DNA from: Verrucomicrobiota bacterium
GTDB taxonomy: Bacteria; Verrucomicrobiota; Verrucomicrobiae; Opitutales; CG1-02-43-26
Direction of reading: 5' to 3'
DNA: 29,466 nt
Assembly: GCA_013289195.1 (NCBI GenBank)
Contig: JABDAI010000011.1
Coordinates: 1 to 29,466 of the forward strand
Part shown: positions 8,946 to 17,294 of the stretch, in pieces
Layout: every line of letters starts with the position of its first letter
How positions within the stretch are numbered: the stretch's first letter is position 1
Position numbers and translations under genes: made by a program
The notes under the pieces: model-generated
The model's input: only the letters and a program-made list of their open reading frames with translations
Told to the model about the DNA's origin: nothing
The model's database searches: none

Positions 8946-9196
8946 GTAAGAAGATTTTGTTTTAAGTTTCAAACATTAGTTTAAGTAATAAAAAGAGTTT
9001 CATTGATCTCGGGTTATTAACACATCGCATAACTCTGTACTCCAAATATTTCCATCTATTAAAGTCCCTCCGTACTCATTTTCGAAGTCGATCCTTCATT
9101 TTAATCTGTTCTTTTCTCTACCCCAGATATCATGTAGTCTGAAGTATCACAGAAAATCTTCTGTACTTTGTCTTTTAATATCAGTAATGTTTTTGT

Positions 9197-10705
9197 ATGA
9201 AAACTTTTTCTTTATATAAAATTGGGATTACTATTTTGACGGGTGTTCTTGTTAGCATTTTTAGTTGCTATGGGTATGCTCAGGATTGGGATGAAACATT
9301 TCCTCCAGTATTTAACCTTACTAACCTCAATGGTACTAACGGCTTTGCTATTAGAGGTGTTAAACAACATGATAGTAGTGGTTCGAGTGTAAGTGGAGTA
9401 GGCGATGTGAATGGAGATGGTATAGATGATGTTTTAATTAGTGCTGATTGGTCTATGCAAGGTTATGTATTGTTTGGCAGTAAGCAGTCATGGTCTGAAG
9501 CGATTAGTCTGGGTAGCCTCAATGGCCAAAATGGCTTTGTAATTACTGGCGTTGGTGCTAATTGCGTTGGTTGTTCTGTCAGTGGAGCAGGAGATATCAA
9601 CGGAGATGGTATAGATGATATTTTAATCGGCATTCCCATGAATGATATTAGTTTTGCAGGGATCAGCTATGTATTGTTCGGTAGTAAGACTGCATGGCCT
9701 GAGAGATTTAATCTCGCCGATCTCAATGGTAATAATGGGTTTTCAATTGAGGGAATTTCCAATACTTTTAGTGGTACATCAGTGAGTGGAGCAGGGGATG
9801 TTAATGGAGATGGAATAGATGATATCTTAATCGGTTTTTCAGATATTTTTATATTATTTAATGGTGCTGCTTGTGTCGTGTTTGGTAAGAAAGAGCCATG
9901 GAATGCAGTAAACTACATCAAGGATCTGAATGGAGTCAATGGATCTTGTATATACGATACAACATCTTATGCCGGTTATTCAGTGAGTGGAGCAGGGGAT
10001 ATGAATGGAGATGGTATAGATGATATCTTAATTGGTTCTTCTAATATTGATGTGACTTATGTAGTATTTGGCACGAAATCTTGGCCTGATTCAATTAACC
10101 TTGGAAGTCTTAATGGTACTGATGGTTTTGTTATAAATGGCGTTCATTTGACTGATGAAATTGGTACATCAGTAAGTAGAGCGGGGGATGTCAATGGCGA
10201 TGGAATAGCTGATATTGCAATTGGTGCTCCATTTGCTAATAACGCCACAGGCCAAAGCTATATACTATTTGGTAGTAAAGTGTCCTGGCCAGCAGCAATT
10301 TATCTTGCGAATCTCAATGGTAAAAATGGCTTCGCTGTTAATGTTAATGGTATTGTAGGTGGTTCTACCGGGACCGTTGTAGCTCGAGCTGGGGATGTGA
10401 ATGGGGATGGTATCGATGATATTTTAATTGGTGTTCCAGGATTTCCTGAATTTCCTAGTAAAGGCTTAAGTTATATAATATTTGGCAGTAAAAAGCCATG
10501 GCCTGCAAGCATTGATCGTAATAATCTTAATGGTACGAATGGGTTTATTATTAACGGGATTAATTCAGGCGATTATACGGGCATTGTAAGTGGAGCTGGT
10601 GATTTGAATGGAGATGGTATTGCCGATATTTTGATTGGCTCTCCAGGTTGGCAGAATCTTACAGGACAAAGCTATGTGATTTTTGGTAGTAAAGCGAATC
10701 CTTGA
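9197..10705 (+). CDS. Secreted FG-GAP beta-propeller protein (copy 1)
   Basis: The 502-residue product has a signal peptide (residues 1 to about 29, cleaved near GYA/QDW). The rest is seven FG-GAP blades, each with a calcium-loop motif close to GAGDVNGDGIDDILIG and the phrases NLNGTNGF and YVLFGSKxxWP. This resembles the seven-bladed propeller of integrin alpha chains. Such modules bind ligands or cell surfaces. There is no attached enzyme or membrane anchor, so the protein is probably exported as a free propeller. It is a paralogue of the 512-residue gene at 26509-28047. Confidence 0.85.
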   Translation: MKTFSLYKIGITILTGVLVSIFSCYGYAQDWDETFPPVFNLTNLNGTNGFAIRGVKQHDSSGSSVSGVGDVNGDGIDDVLISADWSMQGYVLFGSKQSWSEAISLGSLNGQNGFVITGVGANCVGCSVSGAGDINGDGIDDILIGIPMNDISFAGISYVLFGSKTAWPERFNLADLNGNNGFSIEGISNTFSGTSVSGAGDVNGDGIDDILIGFSDIFILFNGAACVVFGKKEPWNAVNYIKDLNGVNGSCIYDTTSYAGYSVSGAGDMNGDGIDDILIGSSNIDVTYVVFGTKSWPDSINLGSLNGTDGFVINGVHLTDEIGTSVSRAGDVNGDGIADIAIGAPFANNATGQSYILFGSKVSWPAAIYLANLNGKNGFAVNVNGIVGGSTGTVVARAGDVNGDGIDDILIGVPGFPEFPSKGLSYIIFGSKKPWPASIDRNNLNGTNGFIINGINSGDYTGIVSGAGDLNGDGIADILIGSPGWQNLTGQSYVIFGSKANP

Positions 10706-10724
10706 ATTTTCAAAAGGATAGTAT

Positions 10725-10826
10725 TTATACAAAATTGTGCAGTATTTCTACTGCTTGAATTTGCGTGAGACGTCTTTCTTTGATTAATTGCATGACTTCT
10801 AGCCGTGATAATTCTTTTTGACTCAT
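10725..10826 (-). pseudogene. ISNCY-type transposase, N-terminal remnant
   Basis: On the minus strand from ATG (10826-10824) the first 33 codons read MSQKELSRLEVMQLIKERR, then LTQIQAVEIL, matching the N-terminal helix-turn-helix of ISNCY-family transposases. TAA follows at codon 34, where the family continues with LS-x-RQV. Only the start of the gene survives. The 145-bp element abuts its ATG directly. Confidence 0.7.
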
Positions 10827-10971
10827 TAGACTTCTTTCGAAACTAAGTATTTTGCTCTATAGCAAGGAAAAAATTTGTAAGGGACCGGAGTGTATACAAA
10901 AATACATAAGGATCCCGAATAAATTTTTGACGCCGCTAGAGAGCAAAAGAGTTGGTTTCGAAAGAAGTCTA
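10827..10971 (+). mobile_element. 145-bp MITE, copy A
   Basis: The element is bounded by TAGACTTCTTTCGAAAC and its inverse complement. The inverted ends extend with mismatches to about 37 bp, through TTTTGCTCT and TAGC. The reverse complement of 28097-28241 matches with five substitutions in 145 bases and no gaps. It encodes nothing credible and is flanked by TA. It is a non-autonomous element, probably mobilised by an IS whose related end is at 1-101. As a long hairpin 121 bases after an FG-GAP gene it could also stop transcription. Confidence 0.85.
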
Positions 10972-11074
10972 TTGTAAATAACCCTTGTTTTTGTGCATCT
11001 TGTAATACCATTTCCCAAATTAAAATGGCTAAAGGTCTATCAAATCCTCAAAAGGTGCTATAGGGGGTTAGGAA

Positions 11075-11507
11075 AAGCAAAATTTAGGTCGGCAGTTCTG
11101 GTGGACTTTCTTCAAAAATACATGCCAAAGTAGAGGCTTTAGGCATGCCATTAGAATTTATTATTAGCCCTGGGCAAGCCCATGAAATAAATTAAGTCTG
11201 TGACTTAATTGGCAATACAATAAGTTGTAATTGTCTCTTAACAGATCGTGGCTATGATAGTAATGATCTGCATTTGGAGTTACTAAAACAGTCGATTACT
11301 CCGATTATTCCTTGGAAATCAAATTGTGTAATACCGATAGAATACGACAAACACACATATAAAAAACGCAAGGTAATAGAAAGATTCTTTGCAAGATTAA
11401 ACAGTTTAGAAGAATTGCAACTCGATATGATAAAACAACTGCGATGTTTGCTGGTGCTTTTTGTGTTGTTTCAATTATACTCTGGTTGCGCTTTTAGGGA
11501 CAAAAAC
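11075..11507 (+). pseudogene. IS5-family transposase, C-terminal remnant
   Basis: Fragments in plus frames read GSSGGLSSKIHAKVEALGMP, LLTDRGYDSNDL, KKRKVIERFFARL and, after a frameshift, RYDKTTAMFAGAFCVV. This is the order in DDE transposases of the IS5 family, with the second D in TDRGYD and the E in IERFFARL. In-frame stops (for example TAG just before GSSGG and TAA after AHEIN) and a frameshift near 11420 make it inactive. The first catalytic half is not recognisable. A 97-codon open frame within it (11274-11567) is not a separate gene. Confidence 0.85.
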
Positions 11508-11596
11508 CTGGTAGGGCTAAATTTTATACATGTATTCTTGACCCTAAGATTTGTTCTCGACAAATAGGGTTTTAACATACTATAATAGAAAAAATT

Positions 11597-13360
11597 ATGA
11601 AAGTATTAAAAAAATCGACTGCCCAACCGCAGGGGCAAGGACAGCATCAACAGCATGACGTACAAATTGGATCAGGAACGCCAAGAATTATCCACCATCA
11701 AAATTTTGAAAAAAAGCAGTCAATCGCTGCTAGATCGATTTCTAATTCAATAGGTGAAGATTTAAGGACTCAAGAAATATGGAAATACATCAATGCTATC
11801 AATAACGATTCCAAAGGTGAGGCTAAAGATAGTTTAGGTTATCCTGAAATTGCTAATACAATTATAAAATTAGGGAAATATATTAGGCATAATGATGTGA
11901 GTGGAGTAGATCGGATTATCATTACAGCAATGAACAAACTTGTTTTCAATTTTTTAAACGATACCCATTTTATAAGCCGTGGAGAAAAATGCAAGCTTTG
12001 GGCTGTACATGTTGATATCATATGGCTTGCGCATGAGATGAGGAAGAAAAATCTCAACGAGATTCAATTACTTGAAGAAAGTACGCAGCAGACTATTTTC
12101 CAAATACGTGCGCTGCGAATAGAGGGTCCAATGCATCCTTTATTGAGCCACAATTTCAATGCGATAAAAACGCTTTGGCAAACTGATGTAAATGATTCAG
12201 CAGCGAGGAGATCGCAAGAAAATTTCGGTAAAGAGCAGTTTTTAGCTAAGCGGACTAAGGAATTTGATAAACAATTACAAGTTGCTAAGGATAAAGCTAA
12301 AGAAGAACTTGAGGCTGCCCAAAAGCGGAAAAAAGAATTGGAAGCCGAGGTTAAAGCACTAAATGAGAAATCAGAAGCTTTGAGTGTAGAATTTAAGAAA
12401 TTAGGAAAGTTATATGAGGAGGCCAATAAGGAATTGCAAAAATTAATGGCTGAAAATGGTAAACTAATAAAACTAAATACTGAGATTAAGGAAGGAAACG
12501 AGAAATTGGTCAAATCGAAAGAGGAAGTTACTCAACAATCACAAGTGATAGAAACAAAGAATACTGAACTAGAAGCTGTCAAAAAAGAACTAGAAACCAT
12601 GATCAAGCAACGAGAAGAGGCACTAGCTAAATTAAAGGAGGAATCTGATAAACTCAAAGCAAAGAATAATGATCTGATGAGGGAAGCCAAAGAAAAATTA
12701 GTAATATCAGAAGCCGAGATTCGAAAACTTAATGAGAAATCAGAAGCGTTGTGTGTGGTATATAACCAGCAATTGCAAACATTCAACACGGAGACAAAGG
12801 CTGCGAAGGATCAACTAGAAGAATTAAAAACACAGATTTTAGCAGGAAGCGAGGCATTAGACAAATTGGAGAATACATCTAAGCAACTTGAAGAGAAAAA
12901 TACACGATTACAAGAAGATCAGGAAAAGGCTAAAAAGGAGCTGGAGGCTGCCGAAATTCGAAAAAATGAATCAAAAATCGAAGTCGAAAAACTAACTAAC
13001 GCATTAGAAGTGTTGCATGAGCAATATAAGCAAGAAGAAAAATTAAAAGCAAAAACTCAAGAGGTGCTAATCATCCGCCAACTAGAGCAAGAAGGGGCAG
13101 CCATTTCTAAAGAGCCCAAGCGAAGGAAGGATGAGGAGAAGACCCCTAAGAATCAAAATATTCAAAAGGTACGCAATCCTCAGCAACAGGTGCTATATGA
13201 AGCTTATTTGAAGAATTTAGAATCATCTCAAAATAAAGAAAATAAAGAAAATTCTACCAATCAAAAGGGACATAAACCCAATAATGGACAACAGATATTA
13301 CGTCCATCTAATTTAAACTCAAATCTTGCAAAAGTTAACGTTTTCCAGGAAATTGAATGA
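11597..13360 (+). CDS. Large coiled-coil protein of unknown function
   Basis: The 587-residue product has no signal peptide or membrane segment. Residues 1-45 are Gln-rich and basic. Residues about 50-200 form a mixed helical domain (QEIWKYINAINN, KLGKYIRHND, KLWAVHVDIIWLAHEMRKKN). Residues about 205-510 are an almost unbroken coiled coil with heptads rich in Lys, Glu and Leu, containing imprecise internal repeats such as LNEKSEALSVEFKK and LNEKSEALCVVYNQ. The tail is rich in Asn and Gln. Long coiled-coil proteins occur among secreted effectors of intracellular bacteria and as structural proteins, and sequence alone cannot decide. It lies directly after an IS5 remnant. Confidence 0.75.
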   Translation: MKVLKKSTAQPQGQGQHQQHDVQIGSGTPRIIHHQNFEKKQSIAARSISNSIGEDLRTQEIWKYINAINNDSKGEAKDSLGYPEIANTIIKLGKYIRHNDVSGVDRIIITAMNKLVFNFLNDTHFISRGEKCKLWAVHVDIIWLAHEMRKKNLNEIQLLEESTQQTIFQIRALRIEGPMHPLLSHNFNAIKTLWQTDVNDSAARRSQENFGKEQFLAKRTKEFDKQLQVAKDKAKEELEAAQKRKKELEAEVKALNEKSEALSVEFKKLGKLYEEANKELQKLMAENGKLIKLNTEIKEGNEKLVKSKEEVTQQSQVIETKNTELEAVKKELETMIKQREEALAKLKEESDKLKAKNNDLMREAKEKLVISEAEIRKLNEKSEALCVVYNQQLQTFNTETKAAKDQLEELKTQILAGSEALDKLENTSKQLEEKNTRLQEDQEKAKKELEAAEIRKNESKIEVEKLTNALEVLHEQYKQEEKLKAKTQEVLIIRQLEQEGAAISKEPKRRKDEEKTPKNQNIQKVRNPQQQVLYEAYLKNLESSQNKENKENSTNQKGHKPNNGQQILRPSNLNSNLAKVNVFQEIE

Positions 13361-13369
13361 TAAATATTA

Positions 13370-13523
13370 CTAAAATTGATCTACGACACTGAGTTCGGGA
13401 TAATTGTCAACTAACATACGTTTTTCCTGGGCGGATAGATCATATTTTTTTAAGCCAATCGTTTTCAACTTTCAGTTTTCCTATCTGCTGATAAAGCTTC
13501 AGTTATTGGACTGATCTTGCTAA
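13370..13523 (-). pseudogene. IS3-family transposase remnant (OrfA end / OrfB start)
   Basis: On the minus strand the sequence reads KLYQQIGKLKVENDWLKK, typical of the IS3 OrfA C-terminus, and then in another frame DLSAQEKRMLVDNYPELSV, typical of the OrfB N-terminus. Stops and the break after VVDQF show it is dead. The two pieces lie in the native order. The rest of 13361-13663 shows no gene. Confidence 0.7.
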
Positions 13524-13663
13524 CATTTTAAGTGGTTAATTTCCAACTGTCCAATTTTTGGGGTATATCATAGTCTATCATTGTAGGAACCAAAGCCCCA
13601 TTCGTAAAAACTACTCGGCACAACCGACTTGTATTATGATAAAAATTCATTTAAATGTAAGAA

Positions 13664-14506
13664 ATGAAAAATATAGAAAACAAAATCAAATCGATAGCAT
13701 TAGCTACTTTATTAGTTGGCCTCTCTGGTTGGATTTATGCTAAAGGTGATGAAAACCAACAACAATCAACGACACTAGCAGTTGCTATTAATTCTCTTGA
13801 AGATACAATATTATTTAGGTTTTTACAGGACTATGCATTTCTCGAAGCTGCAGCAAAAAGCTTAGAAAATATTGCATTTTTTGAAGTTGCTAAAACACAG
13901 CACTGCCCAGGATTACCCGTTTCTACTAGTAGAAATGGGAAAACATATTTTTTAAGAGTAGGCGATATAGAAAAAACACAGTATTGGTCTAAGAAAGTAG
14001 AAGAGACGGCATTCTCTCTTCTCAATAAAAAGTTATATGCCAAACTCATTGAACTTGCTGAAGGTGAGTTACCCCTTGTTGATTCAATTCAGGAGTTGAA
14101 CAGCCGGCCCTCATTAATAGACAATAAACCTAACCTTGCAGATGTTTTTATGCTTTTTGAGGGATTAACTTTATTAGACACCGAAAAAATAACCCAGAAA
14201 ATGCAATCGATCAAATCGAGCCATTACAATAACGAACTTTCTACAACAAACGTAGAATTAATAAAGGAAATTTTTGACGAGGTATTGGAAAATTACATAA
14301 TCTTCATTGATCAAAATATAGAAGTGCTAAAAAAAATAGAACTCTTTGCTAACAATGGCTTTCGTATTAAAAACGGTAAACCAGAATGTATAGCATACAG
14401 AATGAAAGAATATTGTATTACTACTTCTAATTCAATAACATCATTACGACAAATGATGGCTTATATAGAACAATTGTTAATAAAAGAAAAAGCTGAAAAT
14501 GAATAA
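13664..14506 (+). CDS. Secreted protein of unknown function
   Basis: The 280-residue product has a signal peptide (residues 1 to about 27, hydrophobic core LATLLVGLSGWIYA, cleaved near YA/KGD). The mature part is mostly helical with scattered short motifs (FLQDYAFLEAAAKSLENIAF, SLLNKKLYAKLIELAEGE) and two cysteines about 10 residues apart near the end (KPECIAYRMKEYC). I recognise no family. It is co-oriented with the coiled-coil gene but separated from it by an IS3 remnant. It ends 3 bases before an IS6-type terminal repeat. Confidence 0.7.
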   Translation: MKNIENKIKSIALATLLVGLSGWIYAKGDENQQQSTTLAVAINSLEDTILFRFLQDYAFLEAAAKSLENIAFFEVAKTQHCPGLPVSTSRNGKTYFLRVGDIEKTQYWSKKVEETAFSLLNKKLYAKLIELAEGELPLVDSIQELNSRPSLIDNKPNLADVFMLFEGLTLLDTEKITQKMQSIKSSHYNNELSTTNVELIKEIFDEVLENYIIFIDQNIEVLKKIELFANNGFRIKNGKPECIAYRMKEYCITTSNSITSLRQMMAYIEQLLIKEKAENE

Positions 14507-14509
14507 TGC

Positions 14510-14524
14510 GGTTCTGTCGCAAGG
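14510..14524 (+). repeat. IS6-type terminal inverted repeat, left
   Basis: GGTTCTGTCGCAAGG matches the ends of IS6/IS26-like elements (compare GGTTCTGTTGCAAAG). The inverse partner TGCGACAGAACG is at 19507-19518. The first base of the inverse copy is C rather than G, leaving 11 matching bases. No transposase follows on this side. Confidence 0.5.
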
Positions 14525-14537
14525 ATTTTATGTTTGC

Positions 14538-15335
14538 CTAGGCATTTGTGTTAAGTTTTTTAATAATAAGGGTTTCGAGATTATGGAGTTCCCTTGTTAC
14601 CCGAAAACTACCACTGGAGTCAACTTGGCCCAAAGAAAGCCTTTTGAGCTTCTCTGTTTTCGGTAATGTAAAATGCGTATTGCCGAAAATCTCATCAATC
14701 GAAAGATCTGTGAGACTAGGCAATGATTCTGGCAAGATCAAATTATCACCAGTTGGTTCAGGGAAAACCATATTATCAGTATAATACCAAATTTCATTCT
14801 AAAATGAACAAAGGTCGCTTGAATTTATGCCAGATAATGACATTCTGATCGAGCAAGCGCACAGGCGTACCCGAGGTACATCGAGCACTTGCGAGTGAAG
14901 AAGGCTCATTAGATGGCATAAAGGCAAGTCGGCATTTGTTCATTTTAGAATGAAATTTGGTATAATAAGTTCTAATCCAGCCAATAGAAAGTGTAGCCAG
15001 CTTTGGAAGTGAATCTGGCAGATCAAGGGTCCCAACCATTCCAATAAAAAGCGATATAAGATCTGGAAGTGATTTTGGCAGTATAAGCCCCCACTTTCGA
15101 TGTGAAGGTGCTGAAGTTTATTTAATGAGTTTGGAAATAGGATGTCGCAGCTATTGCCAATTTCTCCGATGTGGAGATTTATAAGGTTGTTTAATTGAGT
15201 CGGTAAAGTAACAATAGTTTTGATACGATTGCCAACTGGAATCTTTCGGATATAGAGTGTTTCGAGGCTATTCATTTCTTCGGGTAGAAAAATGACCCCA
15301 TTACCGATACTCGCTATTTTGCAATCATTTATAGC
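14538..15335 (-). pseudogene. Leucine-rich-repeat domain, broken by frameshift and MITE
   Basis: Read on the minus strand from 15335 the sequence encodes LRRs of the 23-residue LP-x-SLP-x-L-x-x-L-x-I-x-x-I type, for example FLPEEMNSLETLYIRKI, LFPNSLNKLQHLHI, LPDSLPKLATLSIGWI and LPESLPSLTDLSIDEI. Two lesions split it: a frame change near 15085-15095, at or next to a run of five G (minus strand), and the 176-bp element at 14786-14961. Removing the element with one ATAAT copy joins WIRTYY to TDNMVFPEP with no frame change. The LRRs resemble those of the 1744-residue protein. The frame starts directly after the stop of the 652-residue gene (15338-15336) and has no start codon of its own nearby. 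Confidence 0.8.
14786..14961. mobile_element. 176-bp MITE with 5-bp target duplication
   Basis: The element begins ACCAAATTTCATTCTAAAAT and ends with the exact inverse. The perfect inverted ends are 27 bp within the element, 29 bp with the flanking AT, and extend imperfectly to about 57 bp, including TTTATGCCA and TAATGA. ATAAT occurs at 14781-14785 and again at 14962-14966, a 5-bp target-site duplication. It encodes nothing. No parent IS is present in the window. Restoration of the LRR frame on its removal supports the borders. Confidence 0.85.
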
Positions 15336-17294
15336 TTAGCTACTTAGAAGAAAATCTGTAGCTAACCTAAAATCCTTATCATTGCGTCTGCGTTCTAATA
15401 TTGCTAGAAAAGCATTCTTTTGCGATTCTTTACAAATACTGCTTACTGCACAGCTTATTGCTAAAGAACATGCATCTTCAAAAATGGAAGATTGCCGAAA
15501 ACAGTATTTCAACTTTTCAATAACATTACATATCACCTCCAATGTTCTGTTGCTTGAAATATCGCCTTCAGGTTCAGGACTTATAAAAGAATTGATACGT
15601 TGATGTATGAAATCAGTGCATAGTTCCATTCCATAGGGATCTATCGCTGATTTAAACTTATTATCTTTGCTTCTTGCCTCTATTATTGGAAGTGTAAATT
15701 TGTCCTTTAAAGAGAGACTATGATTGGGATCATTCTTAATCTTCATTTTATAAACTTTTACGCCAAAATCAATCAATGGTGTTTTCTCAGAAGTCAGGAA
15801 AGCTAAAACGGTTTTAATTTCTGCAAGGGTCAATTTCTGATCACCTGCGTCGACTTTAAACTTATCTAATATATCATTTAGGTCTTCGTAATTTTCGTTT
15901 GAAAGCTCTCTTTTTGGATCAATAAAAGAAATAATCTTTTTAAACAAAAGTTTATCGAGCATTTCTTCAATAAAAGGGTCTGTCACTGATCTAAATTCTA
16001 AATCTTTGTTCCTATAATCGATGAGGGCTATTGCCGCACTTTGCTCTGGAGATCTTTTGTCATTAGGTATTTTGTTAATTTTTTCATAATATATTTTTTC
16101 GCCAAAAGCTATTAATGCTTCTTTTGTAATATCGTTGGCCATAAATTCTCTCAAATCTTCTTTAGTAAAAGGTTGAGATAAGTTTCGTGTGATAAACTTG
16201 TTGGAGCATGGTCGATTTTTTATTAAATTTAATTTTTCATAAATCGATCTATTGGCGTCGCTTTGATATTTGATAAATGAATCAAGTGCTGCACGCACCC
16301 ACTTGTCAAAATCCGTTAAATAAAGATCTGTCAATGCTTTGAAATCTTGGTTCTTACCTCTCAAAGCAATGATTGCAATTAAAGCATTATCCATCGATGA
16401 TCGGCTGCCTTCAGGAATCTTTGAAATTTTTTCTTTATATATTTTTTCTCCGATAGAGATCATCTGATTTTTTGAAGGAACATGGTTAATGCATGCTATA
16501 ACTTCTTCATACGTTGAATTTTCGCCGTCAATATTATCATATTTTTTTTCAATAGTACTAGACGTCTTGGAAAGTTTTTCATGTTCACTAGCAATTGTTT
16601 TTTTGGATTTCGTTTGATTGACAAGAGATTCATATTCATTGTTAAAATAATTAATAATATTTTTTATAAATACTATATATAATAGATTAATGTAAGCAGG
16701 ATTAACAAAATCCATAATTGTAGCAAAAAAAACACCAAAAACGACAGCACACGCCTGAATGATTTGGTCCTTATTTTGATTCTTCTTATAAGCCCATACC
16801 AATAATAAAATTATTAAAGCACCACCTATCGGGACAAGTAGTCCAGGACTCGAAAGCAAAGTGCAAGGAGTAGTAAGAAATTTAAGAAGTTGGCTAATAA
16901 TAAGTTTATGATTTTCAGATAGAGAAATGTATGCAGTAAATTGTATTAAAGAATCGGTTAATCCTCCGATGCTGAATTTGCTCATTAAAAATTCCCCTAA
17001 ATAAGAATCAACCATATAATCCATAAGTGGTTTAACCGTATATGAAATAATAACGGGCACAAAGTTCACGAGGCATTTTGCAGCAAAAGCACCTTTGACA
17101 CTTTTTAAAAAAAAGTCACAAAACTCCACTGGTCTTTGACTTGCAGCATTTTTCTTCGCAGATTGAACAGAGTAACCAGCAAATGCGACACAACTTAAAA
17201 GATCTATAGGCGTTTTATCAAAATTTAGCATATTTTTTAACAGTCGAAATGGATTTTCATGGCTATGGTTTACTTTTTTCCATAAATTTTTCAA
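15336..17294 (-). CDS. Membrane protein with a tandem ~113-residue repeat
   Basis: The 652-residue product has an N-terminal half with four hydrophobic segments (about residues 70-90, 149-169, 179-197 and 200-217). The C-terminal half repeats a unit: GEKIYKEKISKIP at 282, GEKIYYEKINKIP at 398 and GVKVYKMKIKNDP at 511, each followed some 36 residues later by F-K/R-x-x-T/I-D (318, 434, 547) and by a final partial copy at 642. I know no family with this repeat. The start codon is TTG at 17294-17292, overlapping the TGA stop of the upstream lipase gene (TTGA), consistent with translational coupling. No ATG exists in frame before residue 22. The stop is followed in frame by LRR sequence, so the protein may be truncated. 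Confidence 0.75.
   Translation of the reverse strand: MKNLWKKVNHSHENPFRLLKNMLNFDKTPIDLLSCVAFAGYSVQSAKKNAASQRPVEFCDFFLKSVKGAFAAKCLVNFVPVIISYTVKPLMDYMVDSYLGEFLMSKFSIGGLTDSLIQFTAYISLSENHKLIISQLLKFLTTPCTLLSSPGLLVPIGGALIILLLVWAYKKNQNKDQIIQACAVVFGVFFATIMDFVNPAYINLLYIVFIKNIINYFNNEYESLVNQTKSKKTIASEHEKLSKTSSTIEKKYDNIDGENSTYEEVIACINHVPSKNQMISIGEKIYKEKISKIPEGSRSSMDNALIAIIALRGKNQDFKALTDLYLTDFDKWVRAALDSFIKYQSDANRSIYEKLNLIKNRPCSNKFITRNLSQPFTKEDLREFMANDITKEALIAFGEKIYYEKINKIPNDKRSPEQSAAIALIDYRNKDLEFRSVTDPFIEEMLDKLLFKKIISFIDPKRELSNENYEDLNDILDKFKVDAGDQKLTLAEIKTVLAFLTSEKTPLIDFGVKVYKMKIKNDPNHSLSLKDKFTLPIIEARSKDNKFKSAIDPYGMELCTDFIHQRINSFISPEPEGDISSNRTLEVICNVIEKLKYCFRQSSIFEDACSLAISCAVSSICKESQKNAFLAILERRRNDKDFRLATDFLLSS

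Noticed and set aside
10826..11011. 61-codon minus-strand frame
   Set aside because: It lies almost entirely within the 145-bp MITE and its flank; the same sequence in copy B gives a different frame.
11274..11567. 97-codon plus-strand frame as a separate gene
   Set aside because: Its sequence is the C-terminal part of an IS5 transposase carried on past a frameshift.
12064..12789. Long minus-strand frames opposite the coiled-coil gene
   Set aside because: They are Ser/Phe/Leu-rich shadows of the Lys/Glu/Gln codons of the coiled coil.
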